Positions 25,194 to 33,734 are shown, counted from the stretch's first letter. The stretch: 64,000 nt of DNA from an uncultured Pelagibacteraceae bacterium (GCA_902569245.1 CACFTO010000003.1:62001-126000), one strand, 5' to 3'. Notes: generated by a model from the sequence alone, not told the origin. Made by a program: numbers and translations.

Positions 25194-25740
25194 AGCTTCT
25201 CTCTACGTGTTTGTAAAAATAATTTATATTTGGAATTTCTAAATTTTCAATTTTAGCAAGATCATCATATTTTCTTAATCTAACTGCATCTTGCATAAAA
25301 GGTTGTTTAATAAATTCGTTTGCTTCCTCTTTGGAAAAACTTCCTCCTTGGACATCTAAACTTCGTTTTGAAGCAATAGATAAAGACTCATAATAACCTT
25401 TTTCACAATAAACCAAATATCTTTTAGCCGGAACATGTCCTTTAATTAATATTGTAACATCTTCTGGAAAAAATCTAGAAAGAAAAAGAGATCCTGAATT
25501 TTCATGCTTTTTATCTATTCCTTTTTTTATGGCTTCTTTGTCATTATTAATTAAGTGACCAATATCATGGAATAGGGCTGCAGTAATAAAAAAATGGTTT
25601 TCATTATTTTTTTTTGCCAATAATGCGCATTGAATTGCATGTTCTAGTTGTGAAACTTTTTCATTTCCATATTGTTTGTCTGATCCAATTTCTTCTATAA
25701 TTTTAAATAAATTGGCAATATTTGACATATTATCCATCAT
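25186..25740 (-). CDS. PhnZ/TmpB-like HD-domain mixed-valence di-iron oxygenase, putative C-P bond cleaving enzyme
   Basis: 184 aa, a single HD domain. Seen: QYGNEKVSQLEH (Tyr24, Glu27, His34), ALFHDIGHL (His58-Asp59, His62), His79 and His102, and Asp159/160 in RKYDDLAK. In PhnZ, as I recall it, Tyr24 and Glu27 are the substrate-gating pair and the iron ligands are near these numbers, so the ATG at 25740 is supported. PhnZ cleaves 1-hydroxyphosphonates with O2 after a 2-oxoglutarate dioxygenase (PhnY) makes the hydroxyl; TmpB acts on trimethylammonio analogues. No PhnY/TmpA is in the window. An alternative is an ordinary HD phosphohydrolase, but the YGxE motif argues against that. Confidence 0.75.
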   Translation of the reverse strand: MMDNMSNIANLFKIIEEIGSDKQYGNEKVSQLEHAIQCALLAKKNNENHFFITAALFHDIGHLINNDKEAIKKGIDKKHENSGSLFLSRFFPEDVTILIKGHVPAKRYLVYCEKGYYESLSIASKRSLDVQGGSFSKEEANEFIKQPFMQDAVRLRKYDDLAKIENLEIPNINYFYKHVERSFK

Positions 25741-25835
25741 ATTCTTTTAAATTAAAAATGTTTCAGTTTTATTACAATTTAGATTTAGTACTCATTAAGT
25801 ATAGAAAAAATATTTTATAGTAATAAAAGTTAAAA

Positions 25836-26291
25836 ATGAAAAAACTTTTATTTGTTTGTACTGGCAATTCTCACAGAAGCATATTGGCCGAAAGTGTAGT
25901 TAATAAATTTCATAAAAATAAATTTATTGGTTACAGTGCGGGTAGCAAACCATCTGGAATAATTAATAAATATGTCATTAAGTATCTAAATGAAAATAAT
26001 TTTGATACAAAAAATCTGTCATCAAAAAACTTCAACAAATTCTTGAATGAGAAAACAACCTTTGATCAGGTATTTACTGTATGTAACAATGCTAGTAATG
26101 AAGTTTGTCCAGTCTGGCCATCCCCTGAAAAAATAGTTCATTGGGATATTGAAGATCCTGTTTATATCATTAATGAGTTAGAGAAGAGTGATAAACCAAA
26201 TAAAGAAGAGCTGATTTCAACAGAAATACATAAAACTTATTCCAATTTAGAAACAAGAATTAATGATTGGATAAAAAATTATGAAATATAG
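25836..26291 (+). CDS. arsC: Thioredoxin-coupled-type arsenate reductase (ArsC, LMW-PTPase fold)
   Basis: 151 aa. P-loop CTGNSHRS with Cys8 as nucleophile and Arg14, then VCNNASNEVCPVWPS with two further Cys in the order needed for the Cys relay of thioredoxin-coupled ArsC. The P-loop residue after Ser12 is His13 where Cys or Ala is usual. It reduces arsenate to arsenite. It overlaps aqpS by 11 bp, so the pair is one unit. A bare LMW tyrosine phosphatase is unlikely because of the extra cysteines. High-affinity phosphate uptake also admits arsenate, which explains its place here. Confidence 0.85.
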   Translation: MKKLLFVCTGNSHRSILAESVVNKFHKNKFIGYSAGSKPSGIINKYVIKYLNENNFDTKNLSSKNFNKFLNEKTTFDQVFTVCNNASNEVCPVWPSPEKIVHWDIEDPVYIINELEKSDKPNKEELISTEIHKTYSNLETRINDWIKNYEI

Positions 26292-26958
26292 TAAGTTTTT
26301 TCTTGGAGAGTTTATTGGTAGTTGTTTCCTTGTAATGATTATTGTTGGCTCAGGAATAATGGCTGAAAATCTTACAAATGACACAGGTATTATGCTTTTA
26401 GCCAATACTATAGCAACTGGCGCAGGACTTTTTGTGCTAATAACTGTTTTTAGTGATGTTTCAGGAGCACATTTTAATCCATTTGTAAGTCTAGCAATGT
26501 TTCTTACAAAAAAATTAAAAGGAAATTTATTACCCACATATATATCTGCGCAAATTTTAGGTTGTTTGTTAGGTGTAGCACTTGCCAATTTCTTTTTCGA
26601 ACATCAAATTTTTGAATTATCAACAAAATCAAGGGACGGAATAAATATATTTACATCTGAAATTGTAGCAACATTTGGATTGATACTGATAATTTTTGGA
26701 TCATTAAAGAAAGGAAGTGTGGTAGTGGCCTCATGTGTAGCTTTTTATATCACTGCTGGTTATTGGTTTACATCATCTACATCATTTGCAAATCCTGCTG
26801 TAGCAATAGCGAGAACATTTACAGAAAGTTTTACTGGAATTAATTATATGTATACTCCAGTTTATATATTAGCAGAAATTATCGGTGCACTTTTTGCTGT
26901 ATTTGTGGCTAAAAAAATGCTTTTCAATAACAGGACAAGAGATAAAACTATCTCGTAG
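26281..26958 (+). CDS. aqpS: MIP-family aquaglyceroporin, probable arsenite channel
   Basis: 225 aa with six hydrophobic helices. The two pore loops read HFNPFVSLA (near residue 61) and FANPAVAIART (near residue 164); the first NPA is altered to NPF. The Arg of the second loop (IART) is the selectivity-filter Arg. With arsC overlapping its start by 11 bp, it is best read as AqpS-like arsenite efflux by diffusion, as in Sinorhizobium. A water or glycerol channel is an alternative, given the nearby ugp/glpD genes. Confidence 0.8.
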   Translation: MKYSKFFLGEFIGSCFLVMIIVGSGIMAENLTNDTGIMLLANTIATGAGLFVLITVFSDVSGAHFNPFVSLAMFLTKKLKGNLLPTYISAQILGCLLGVALANFFFEHQIFELSTKSRDGINIFTSEIVATFGLILIIFGSLKKGSVVVASCVAFYITAGYWFTSSTSFANPAVAIARTFTESFTGINYMYTPVYILAEIIGALFAVFVAKKMLFNNRTRDKTIS

Positions 26959-26994
26959 AAAAATTGAACCTATAAGATTTAAGGTCAATTTTCT
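26957..26994. terminator. Weak bidirectional hairpin between aqpS and the 2H-phosphoesterase gene
   Basis: AGAAAAATTGAACC pairs with GGTCAATTTTCT with two single-base bulges and a 12-nt loop. It lies between convergent genes. Only weak T-runs follow, so function is uncertain. Confidence 0.35.
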
Positions 26995-27068
26995 AAATCA
27001 GTTTTTAAAAAATTTATTGAATATTAAAGATTAAAATAATAATGAAGAATATCTATAAGTAAAAACTA

Positions 27069-27788
27069 TTACAGGCTAGAAGGATTAATACTTTCAAACT
27101 CCAGCATGTTTTTAAAGGTACACATTTCAGGTTTTGTTAAAGTAATTTTTGGAAATTTTTTATTAAAATCAGAGGATAATTGTTTATTAAATTTAATTAA
27201 ATTTTTTATTTCAGTCTCATTAAGTTGTCTCAAGATATAAGCTAATGTAACATGGAAAGTATATCTTTGATGATTTTCAAATTTAATTTTCAATAAATTA
27301 CTTAGTTCATCTCTACAATTTCTTAAAATTTTTTCGTCCTCCTCAGAAAAGGGTTCTAAAACAATGCTGTAACCACCAAAAAATGTTTTTAATTTTAAAT
27401 TGATTTCTTTTGGAAAATTATAGTTTTCAATTCTTTTATTTAATTGAATAGCTATATCTTTGTAATCCAAATCAAGATCTATATCTGTTGGCCAATAATA
27501 AGTATTTTTTGTATTTAAATTACAACAGTCAAATAATGTCATATGAAAACTAGATGGAGGTAAATAGGAATAAGTTTTTTCAGGATTAAAATTTTCTAAA
27601 TTTTTTTGAAAACCAATAATTTGATCAGATAAATATGTATTAAGAGGAATATTACAAATTATTGTGCACCCTGGAAATGGTAAAGGTTTTCCTTTATCGT
27701 CAAATTTATTTTCTGCACCTTTTAAAGTATACCCTCTAAGTTTACCTGCTAAAAATTGCTCTTGGTTATTAACTATATTTAAATCCAT
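27069..27788 (-). CDS. 2H-phosphoesterase-like protein (DUF1868) in the ugp operon
   Basis: 239 aa. The N-terminal KLRGYTLKGAENKFDDKGK and LPFPGCTIICNIP match DUF1868, and two His-x-Thr motifs are visible: SFHMTLFD near residue 103 and TFHVTLAY near residue 184, as expected of LigT/2H enzymes that act on cyclic or linear phosphodiesters. It starts 9 bp after the broken glycerophosphodiesterase and ends the ugp gene string. A phosphodiester-processing role in glycerophosphodiester use is plausible; the reaction is unknown. This is the second 2H protein in the window, after the DUF1045 protein. Confidence 0.8.
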   Translation of the reverse strand: MDLNIVNNQEQFLAGKLRGYTLKGAENKFDDKGKPLPFPGCTIICNIPLNTYLSDQIIGFQKNLENFNPEKTYSYLPPSSFHMTLFDCCNLNTKNTYYWPTDIDLDLDYKDIAIQLNKRIENYNFPKEINLKLKTFFGGYSIVLEPFSEEDEKILRNCRDELSNLLKIKFENHQRYTFHVTLAYILRQLNETEIKNLIKFNKQLSSDFNKKFPKITLTKPEMCTFKNMLEFESINPSSL

Positions 27789-27797
27789 TAAAATAAA

Positions 27798-28635
27798 CTA
27801 AAACCAGTTTATATTTTCTTTGTCACAAAGTTCTTTCAGCCTTAATGGATAGTCTGTCATGATACCATCTACACCATACTCAATCATTTTTAACATATCG
27901 TTCTCTTCATTAACTGTCCAAACGTTCACTGGCAAATCTTCTTGATGAGAAATATCTACTAGTTTTTTTGTAATATCTTTATGGTATGGATGCAAAGCCT
28001 TTCCACCTTGTGATTTTATAATTTTTGGTAATTCATATTTTTCAAAAAAAGGTAAGTAACTCATCCATGGAGATCTATTGTAAATTGTATTTTTAATTTT
28101 AATTCCTGCCTGTTGTTGAAAACTTAAATAAGCTCTTGAAATTTCAGGGTAAAGATTTTTGATTTCTGTCAGTGTTCTCCAATCAAATGAAGAAATGATT
28201 ATTTTATTTTGTAAATTTGATTTATTTACTTCTTTCATAACAAGTTTTACCATTTCCTCTGGGGTTGGAGTTAAATTTTCCTCGTCAGGTGTAGATTTAA
28301 TTTCTAAATTTATTAACAAATCTTCTTCCATATCTATATAATTTATTTAAAGACCCAACATCAAATTTTAAAAGCTCATCGTAACTTAAGTCAAATATTA
28401 TTATATTTTCATCCGTTATCCAATTTCCCTCATTATCTTTTGTAAAACTTGGATCTAATCTAAAGTCATGTGTAATCACAGGAGTAAGATCTTTGGAAAT
28501 CAAAATATCTGTTTCGTATGCATTAATATTGTTTTTAAATAAATATTTAAAACTTTCTAAAGTATTTTCAGGAAGATCTCCTCTAGCGCCTCTATGGCCA
28601 TAAATTTTAATATAATTTGGCTTTGATAAAATCAA
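27798..28635 (-). pseudogene. ugpQ: Glycerophosphodiester phosphodiesterase (UgpQ/GlpQ type), disrupted by a frame change and missing segment
   Basis: Two overlapping frames together cover a GDPD. The first (28297-28635) has IYGHRGARGDLPENTLESF with the catalytic His-Arg and YETDILISKD, and ends after YRYGRRF and a stop. The second (27798-28331) starts MEEDLLINLEIKSTPDEE and has VWTVNEEND and DGIMTDYP near the end. About 20 residues normally between GRRF and the INLEIK strand are absent. The frames change where ATGGAAGAAGATTT (28318-28331) reads YGRRF in one frame and MEEDL in the other, as left by deletion between short direct repeats. The next gene upstream, ugpC, is 2 bp away and intact. 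An assembly error is possible. Confidence 0.8.
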
Positions 28636-28637
28636 AA

Positions 28638-29690
28638 TTAATTTACTCGATTACCATTAGATTTATCAAAAACATAATAATTGTTATCATTTATGTTCAA
28701 AGATAATTTACTTCCTTTTTTAATAATTTGACTTCCAGGACATCTAAAACAAAAATCTTTTTTATTTTTTATTTCTCCATAAATCAAATTATCTGAACCT
28801 AATTGTTCTACCAGATCTACAGATAAATTTATTAAACCTTTATCAGTTTGCGACATATGCTCTGGTCTAATTCCTAATATAACTGGTCCATTAAAATCAC
28901 TTGTAACATTATTAATTTCAAAACCTTCTGAAGTAAGAGTTTTATTTTTTAATTCTCCTTCAAGAAAATTCATCTGTGGCGAACCTATAAATCCTGCGAC
29001 AAACATAGATTTAGGATTATTATAAATTTCTATCGGTGTTCCAAGCTGCTCAATAAGGCCATTATTTATTACTGCCAGTCTATCAGCTAAGGTCATAGCT
29101 TCTACTTGGTCATGAGTTACAAATATACTTGTCACTCCAACTTTTTGCTGAAGTTTTTTTATTTCAAGCCTCATTTGTATTCTTAGTTTTGCATCTAAAT
29201 TAGATAATGGCTCATCAAATAAAAATATTTTAGGACTTCTTACAATAGCTCTTCCCATAGCAACTCTCTGCCTTTGACCTCCTGACAACATGGATGGTTT
29301 TCTTTGCAAGTATTCAGAAATTTGTAATAGCTTTGCTGCCTCATTAACTTTTTTTTCAATATCTTCTTTTGAAATACCTCTATTTTTTAATCCGTAAGCC
29401 AAATTGTTGTAAACATTCATGTGAGGATAGAGTGCATAATTCTGAAAAACCATCGCAACATCTCTCTCTGAAGGGTCAACTTTATTAATTAATATTCCAT
29501 CAAGATTTATATTACCTTCAGTTATGTCTTCTAACCCAGCAATCATTCTTAAAAGAGTAGATTTTCCACATCCGCTCGGTCCAACAAAAACCATGAATTC
29601 ACCATTTTCTACATTCATACTTGTCTCATGAACAGCTATAGTTCCGTTTGGATAGATTTTAGTAACTTTATTTAATTCTAAAAAACTCAT
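28638..29690 (-). CDS. ugpC: UgpC, glycerol-3-phosphate ABC transporter ATP-binding subunit
   Basis: 350 aa, CUT1/MalK-type ATPase. Walker [10 protein letters not shown] near residue 38, signature LSGGQRQRV near 134, Walker B IFLFDEPLSN near 154 and a regulatory C-terminal TOBE-type domain from about residue 240. It follows ugpE by no gap (ugpE stop at 29691) and has the truncated GDPD 2 bp downstream. Assigned to ugp from gene order (ugpB, A, E, E, C and GDPD); sugar transport is an alternative on sequence alone. Confidence 0.85.
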   Translation of the reverse strand: MSFLELNKVTKIYPNGTIAVHETSMNVENGEFMVFVGPSGCGKSTLLRMIAGLEDITEGNINLDGILINKVDPSERDVAMVFQNYALYPHMNVYNNLAYGLKNRGISKEDIEKKVNEAAKLLQISEYLQRKPSMLSGGQRQRVAMGRAIVRSPKIFLFDEPLSNLDAKLRIQMRLEIKKLQQKVGVTSIFVTHDQVEAMTLADRLAVINNGLIEQLGTPIEIYNNPKSMFVAGFIGSPQMNFLEGELKNKTLTSEGFEINNVTSDFNGPVILGIRPEHMSQTDKGLINLSVDLVEQLGSDNLIYGEIKNKKDFCFRCPGSQIIKKGSKLSLNINDNNYYVFDKSNGNRVN

Positions 29691-30542
29691 TTATTTCTCT
29701 GTTTGAATTAATCCTTTTATGAACCATTTTTGCAAAAATACTACCACTAAAACTGGGGGGATCATTGATAAAATAATATAAGCAAATCTCTCTGCTGTTC
29801 TTGGTAAAGCAACTCCCTCATAACTTTCAGTAAATATAATTTTCATTCCCATTACTACAGTCCAATATTCCTCACTCGTAGTCATTATTAACGGCCATAA
29901 ATATTGACTATATCCGTATACAAACATGAATATAAACATCGCTGCAATCATTGTTTTAGATAATGGAACTAAAAAATCTATAAAAAATCTCCAACTATTT
30001 GCACCATCTAATTTTGCTGATTCAAGTAATTCATCAGGTATAGTTTTATAAAACTGTCTAAAAAAAAAGGTAGCGGTGGCTGATGCAACCAATGGAAGAA
30101 CAAGACCTGTGTATGAATTAGTTAAACCTAAATCTGATACAATCTTATAACTTGGAAAAATCCTAACCTCCAGAGGCACAAGTAAAGTAATAAAGATTAA
30201 CCAAAAAATTGGTACAGCAAATTTGAATCTAAAATAAACTAAAGCATAAGCTGACATTGCTGAGATAATTACTTTAAGGGTTGCAATTCCCAAAGCCATT
30301 ATAAAGCTATTTATAAACATTTTTGCAGCAGTCACTTCCTCTGACCAACCACCCTTCTCATTTAAAACTTCGTTATAATTTCTTGTTAATTGATCGCCAA
30401 GACCAAATTTCATTCCTTCTTTTAAAATAGTTACAGTATCGTGGGTAGAGCTAGCAAATGATAACCAAATCGGAATTACCATTAATAAAACACCTAGTAT
30501 AAGTACAATGTGTGCTAAAATTTGTGATAATTTAATTTTCAT
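29691..30542 (-). CDS. ugpE: UgpE-like permease, copy 1 (distal)
   Basis: 283 aa CUT1-type permease with six hydrophobic segments. The EAA loop reads LLESAKLDGANSWRFFIDFLVP and the C-terminus FLQKWFIKGLIQ. It overlaps the upstream copy 2 gene by 4 bp. It is highly similar to that copy throughout, including an identical 47-bp stretch (30010-30056 here, 30828-30874 there). Most ugp operons have one UgpE; this one has two. It also carries an extra segment near residues 235-250 (FTESYEGVALPRTAERFA) absent from copy 2. Confidence 0.88.
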   Translation of the reverse strand: MKIKLSQILAHIVLILGVLLMVIPIWLSFASSTHDTVTILKEGMKFGLGDQLTRNYNEVLNEKGGWSEEVTAAKMFINSFIMALGIATLKVIISAMSAYALVYFRFKFAVPIFWLIFITLLVPLEVRIFPSYKIVSDLGLTNSYTGLVLPLVASATATFFFRQFYKTIPDELLESAKLDGANSWRFFIDFLVPLSKTMIAAMFIFMFVYGYSQYLWPLIMTTSEEYWTVVMGMKIIFTESYEGVALPRTAERFAYIILSMIPPVLVVVFLQKWFIKGLIQTEK

Positions 30543-31360
30543 TTGTCTTGAAAGATCCCTTTAATAAAATATTTTTGTAATACAATTATAATTAATACTG
30601 GTGGTATCATTGACATGATAACAAATGCAAATTTGTTAACAATTGATCCAGACATCATCTTTAATCCCATGACAACAGTCCAATATTGTTCAGAAGAAGT
30701 TACTAATATCGGCCATAAATATTGATTATAACCGAATACAAACATAAATATGAACATTGCAACAATCATTGTTTTTGACAATGGCACTAAAAAGTCAATA
30801 AAAAATCTCCAAGTATTTGCACCATCCAATTTTGCTGATTCAAGTAATTCATCAGGTATAGTTTTATAAAACTGCCTAAAAAATAAAGTAGCTATAGCAG
30901 AAGCTGAAATTGGAATAATTAGTCCCCAATATGAGTTTACTAAGTTAAGTGTAGACATAACAGAATAGGTAGGAAAAATTCTTAACTCCAGAGGGACTAG
31001 TATAGTAATAAAAATTATCCAAAATAATAATGTTGCATATTTCACTCTAAAATAAACTAAGACATATGCAGTCATAAGAGATGAAATAACTGATAAAAAC
31101 GCAACTCCAGTTGCCATTAAAAAACTATTTAAAAACATCTTTAATGCAGTAATTTCTTTAAAAAAACCACCTTCATATAATAAAACTTTTGTATAATTCT
31201 CTAAAAACTTATCTCCTAAAAAAAATTGAAGACCTTGGGTATTAATTATCGAAGCTGTATGAGTTGAGCTTGCAAAAATTAACCAAACAGGAATTATCAT
31301 AATAAAAATACCTATCAAAAGAATTAAATGAGAAAAGTTTGATGAAAAATATCTAATCAT
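30539..31360 (-). CDS. ugpE: UgpE-like permease, copy 2 (proximal paralogue)
   Basis: 273 aa, second UgpE-type permease of the same operon, with the same fold and the conserved LLESAKLDGANTWRFFIDFLVP loop and ILQKYFIKG end. It lies between ugpA and copy 1, overlapping the latter by 4 bp. The N-terminal third (HTASIINTQGLQFFLGDK) has diverged more than the core. Either copy could pair with UgpA. Confidence 0.88.
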   Translation of the reverse strand: MIRYFSSNFSHLILLIGIFIMIIPVWLIFASSTHTASIINTQGLQFFLGDKFLENYTKVLLYEGGFFKEITALKMFLNSFLMATGVAFLSVISSLMTAYVLVYFRVKYATLLFWIIFITILVPLELRIFPTYSVMSTLNLVNSYWGLIIPISASAIATLFFRQFYKTIPDELLESAKLDGANTWRFFIDFLVPLSKTMIVAMFIFMFVFGYNQYLWPILVTSSEQYWTVVMGLKMMSGSIVNKFAFVIMSMIPPVLIIIVLQKYFIKGIFQDK

Positions 31361-31361
31361 T

Positions 31362-32240
31362 TTAATTGTAATGTATTTTCCCTTCTATGTATCTAAATTG
31401 AAAAATTGTAATAACTAAAACAATCAACATCATCATAATTGATTGAGCACCAGCACTTCCTAAGTCTAACCCCCTAAATCCATCCATGTATGCTTTATAA
31501 ACAAGAGTTCTTGTTTCACCTGAGGGTGCACCAATTGTTGTAGTGTCAATTATTCCAAAAGTATCAAAAAAAGCATAAGTTATATTGATAATGATTAAAA
31601 AGAAAGTTGTGGGCATCAATAGAGGGAAAGTGATTGTCCAAAATCTTCTTAAACTACTTTTACAATCAATTATGGATGCTTCAATAACAGATTTTTGTAT
31701 TGCTTGAAGACCGGCTAAGAAGAAAATAAAATTAGCACTTATTTGTTTCCATGATCCTGCTATTATTAAGTAGATATAAGAATCAAAAACACTTTCATAC
31801 CAATTAAAACCCCATAAATCGTTAAATAGATGATACAATAATCCAAATCTTTCACTAAAAAAATAATTTGCCATAACACCCACCACAGCTGGCGCAATAG
31901 CATAAGGCCAAATCAAAAGAGTTTTGTAGGCACTTTTTCCATGCATTACATTATTGGCTTGTACAGCAAGTAACAATCCAATGGCTCCTGTAACAAGTGT
32001 AATCACAAAGCTATAAATAATAGTAAACTTAAAAGCTATTAAATAAGCCGGGTCATCAAAAATAAATAAAAAATTATCAAACCATACAAATTGTCTTCCA
32101 AATCCAAATGCATCTTGCATGGTAAATGCATCTCTAAAAGTTTGTATTATTGGCCAATATAAAAATATTAATAAAATACCTAGCTGTGGTGCTAAAAAAA
32201 AATACTGTGAATAGTTTGATTTAAACTGAACTTTTTTCAT
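31362..32240 (-). CDS. ugpA: UgpA, glycerol-3-phosphate ABC transporter permease
   Basis: 292 aa, CUT1-type permease starting QYFFLAPQLGILLIFLYWP, typical of UgpA, with an EAA loop VIEASIIDCKSSLRRFWTITFPLL near 190-213. Six hydrophobic segments. It begins 49 bp after ugpB, across a hairpin, and is 1 bp from the proximal ugpE copy. It would pair with one or both UgpE proteins. Confidence 0.88.
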   Translation of the reverse strand: MKKVQFKSNYSQYFFLAPQLGILLIFLYWPIIQTFRDAFTMQDAFGFGRQFVWFDNFLFIFDDPAYLIAFKFTIIYSFVITLVTGAIGLLLAVQANNVMHGKSAYKTLLIWPYAIAPAVVGVMANYFFSERFGLLYHLFNDLWGFNWYESVFDSYIYLIIAGSWKQISANFIFFLAGLQAIQKSVIEASIIDCKSSLRRFWTITFPLLMPTTFFLIIINITYAFFDTFGIIDTTTIGAPSGETRTLVYKAYMDGFRGLDLGSAGAQSIMMMLIVLVITIFQFRYIEGKIHYN

Positions 32241-32248
32241 AAAATAAA

Positions 32249-32274
32249 TAGGAGGGTATATTAATACCCTCCTA
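32249..32274 (-). terminator. Hairpin between ugpB and ugpA
   Basis: Perfect 11-bp stem (32249-32259 with 32264-32274), 4-nt loop AUUA-type, high local GC for this genome (AGGAGGGTAT). On the minus strand it is followed by ATTTATTTT, a weak T-run. It sits between the binding protein and the first permease and probably protects or partly terminates the ugpB mRNA. Confidence 0.7.
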
Positions 32275-32288
32275 ATTTATATTATTTT

Positions 32289-33596
32289 TTAAAGAGTCTT
32301 AGCAAATTGTTTTAACAATTTAGCTGCACCCTTATCCATGTTCTTTAATCCTTTTTCGATTGATATTTTGCCATTTAACATTGGCTCAACATTTTCGTAA
32401 ATTACTTCACGAATTTGAGGCCAGTTACCAGCTCTATATCCACCAGGAATAGTTGAACCTTCTAAGCTTAATTGTTCACCAACAGCTTTGTGATATGGAG
32501 AAGCTCTATAAAAGTTTATAGTTTCAGCTAATTCTATACCACCTTTAGTTACAGCAGAATAACCTGTCATGTTGTGATAGTATAAATCCATTTCAGGAGA
32601 ACCCATAAATTCTATGAATTTAGCAAGTCCTTTATACTCTTCTTCTGTATGACCATTTAAGATCCAGTTTGCTGCGCCACCAATAAATGTTGGATACTCT
32701 TTGCCACCAGTTACTGAATCCCAATAAGGAATATGATTAACTGTAAAATTTGGAACAACACCTTTCATTCCACCAAATGATGCAGCAGATCCAAACCAAA
32801 AAGCAGCCTCACCTGCTATAAATGGTGCTTGATTATCTCCCCATGCTCTTCCTTTATAACCGTAGAGACCTTTTTCGTACCATTCTTTTACTTTTTTCCA
32901 ATGATAAACAAATGCATCTGTTTCAGCAAATAAAGTTTTTGTCGGAACAGCATCGTAACCATTGTTTCCATCTGTCATAAGTAGATTATGTCTTGAAAAG
33001 AAATTTTCTGTCCAGATCCATGGAAAGTGACTTTGAACTAAAGGAATATATCCAGCAGCTTTAATTTTTGGAGCCATAGCCTCAAATTCTTCATAAGTTT
33101 TTGGAACTGATTCTATTCCTACTTCTTTCAATATGTCCATATTTGCATACATTAAGCAAGTTGAACTATTAAAAGGAACACCTATCATTTTTCCATCAGA
33201 GTCAGCATAGAAGTTTTTAATTCCAGGAATATAATTATCTGCATCTACTTTAATTCCATATTTCTCAGCCATATCTTCAAAACCAATAACAACGCCATTT
33301 TTAACTTGGGCTACCATAATTGCAGCACCAGCATCGTAAACCTGTGAATAATGTGGTTGGTCTCCCGCTCTAAATGCAGCTATAGTTGCCGCCATGTTAT
33401 CTTCATAACTTCCTTTACCTGTAGGAATGACGGTGTATTCATCTTGTGAAGCATTAAATCTATTTGCAATTTCAATAATTACATCACCAAGAAATCCACT
33501 ATTTCCATACCACCAATGAATTTCTGTCTTTGAATAACTGTGTGATGTAAAAGAGAAAGTAAATAGAATTGTTAAAACACTCAATATTTTTTTCAT
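32289..33596 (-). CDS. ugpB: UgpB, periplasmic glycerol-3-phosphate-binding protein
   Basis: 435 aa with a signal peptide (cut after SHSYS near 23). Mature text begins KTEIHWWYGNSGFLGDVIIEIANRFNASQDEY, the UgpB pattern, with GKGSYEDNMAATIAAFRAGDQP near 60-80 and RAGNWPQIREVIYENVEPML near the end. It starts the ugp transcript, divergent from glpD. It may bind glycerol-3-phosphate or glycerophosphodiesters. Confidence 0.9.
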   Translation of the reverse strand: MKKILSVLTILFTFSFTSHSYSKTEIHWWYGNSGFLGDVIIEIANRFNASQDEYTVIPTGKGSYEDNMAATIAAFRAGDQPHYSQVYDAGAAIMVAQVKNGVVIGFEDMAEKYGIKVDADNYIPGIKNFYADSDGKMIGVPFNSSTCLMYANMDILKEVGIESVPKTYEEFEAMAPKIKAAGYIPLVQSHFPWIWTENFFSRHNLLMTDGNNGYDAVPTKTLFAETDAFVYHWKKVKEWYEKGLYGYKGRAWGDNQAPFIAGEAAFWFGSAASFGGMKGVVPNFTVNHIPYWDSVTGGKEYPTFIGGAANWILNGHTEEEYKGLAKFIEFMGSPEMDLYYHNMTGYSAVTKGGIELAETINFYRASPYHKAVGEQLSLEGSTIPGGYRAGNWPQIREVIYENVEPMLNGKISIEKGLKNMDKGAAKLLKQFAKTL

Positions 33597-33734
33597 TTTA
33601 CCTCTTTGTTTATTTATTAATTATAATGAATAAATTATTTATATTAAAGTATCGTTAAATTTTGATTACTTAAATGTAAAAATATATAATGTTTCTAAAG
33701 GAGGTTGTATATTTTAAAACAAATCATAATTTAA

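Noticed and set aside
28297..28331. Programmed frameshift joining the two glycerophosphodiesterase halves
   Set aside because: No slippery heptamer is present and a protein segment is missing, so shifting the frame would not restore a normal enzyme.
33698..33734. A TTG-started 9-codon leader peptide before glpD whose stop abuts the glpD ATG, with AGGAGG before it
   Set aside because: AGGAGG ends directly at the TTG, leaving no spacing for initiation. The arrangement is probably chance, although the AGGAGG itself is unusual.
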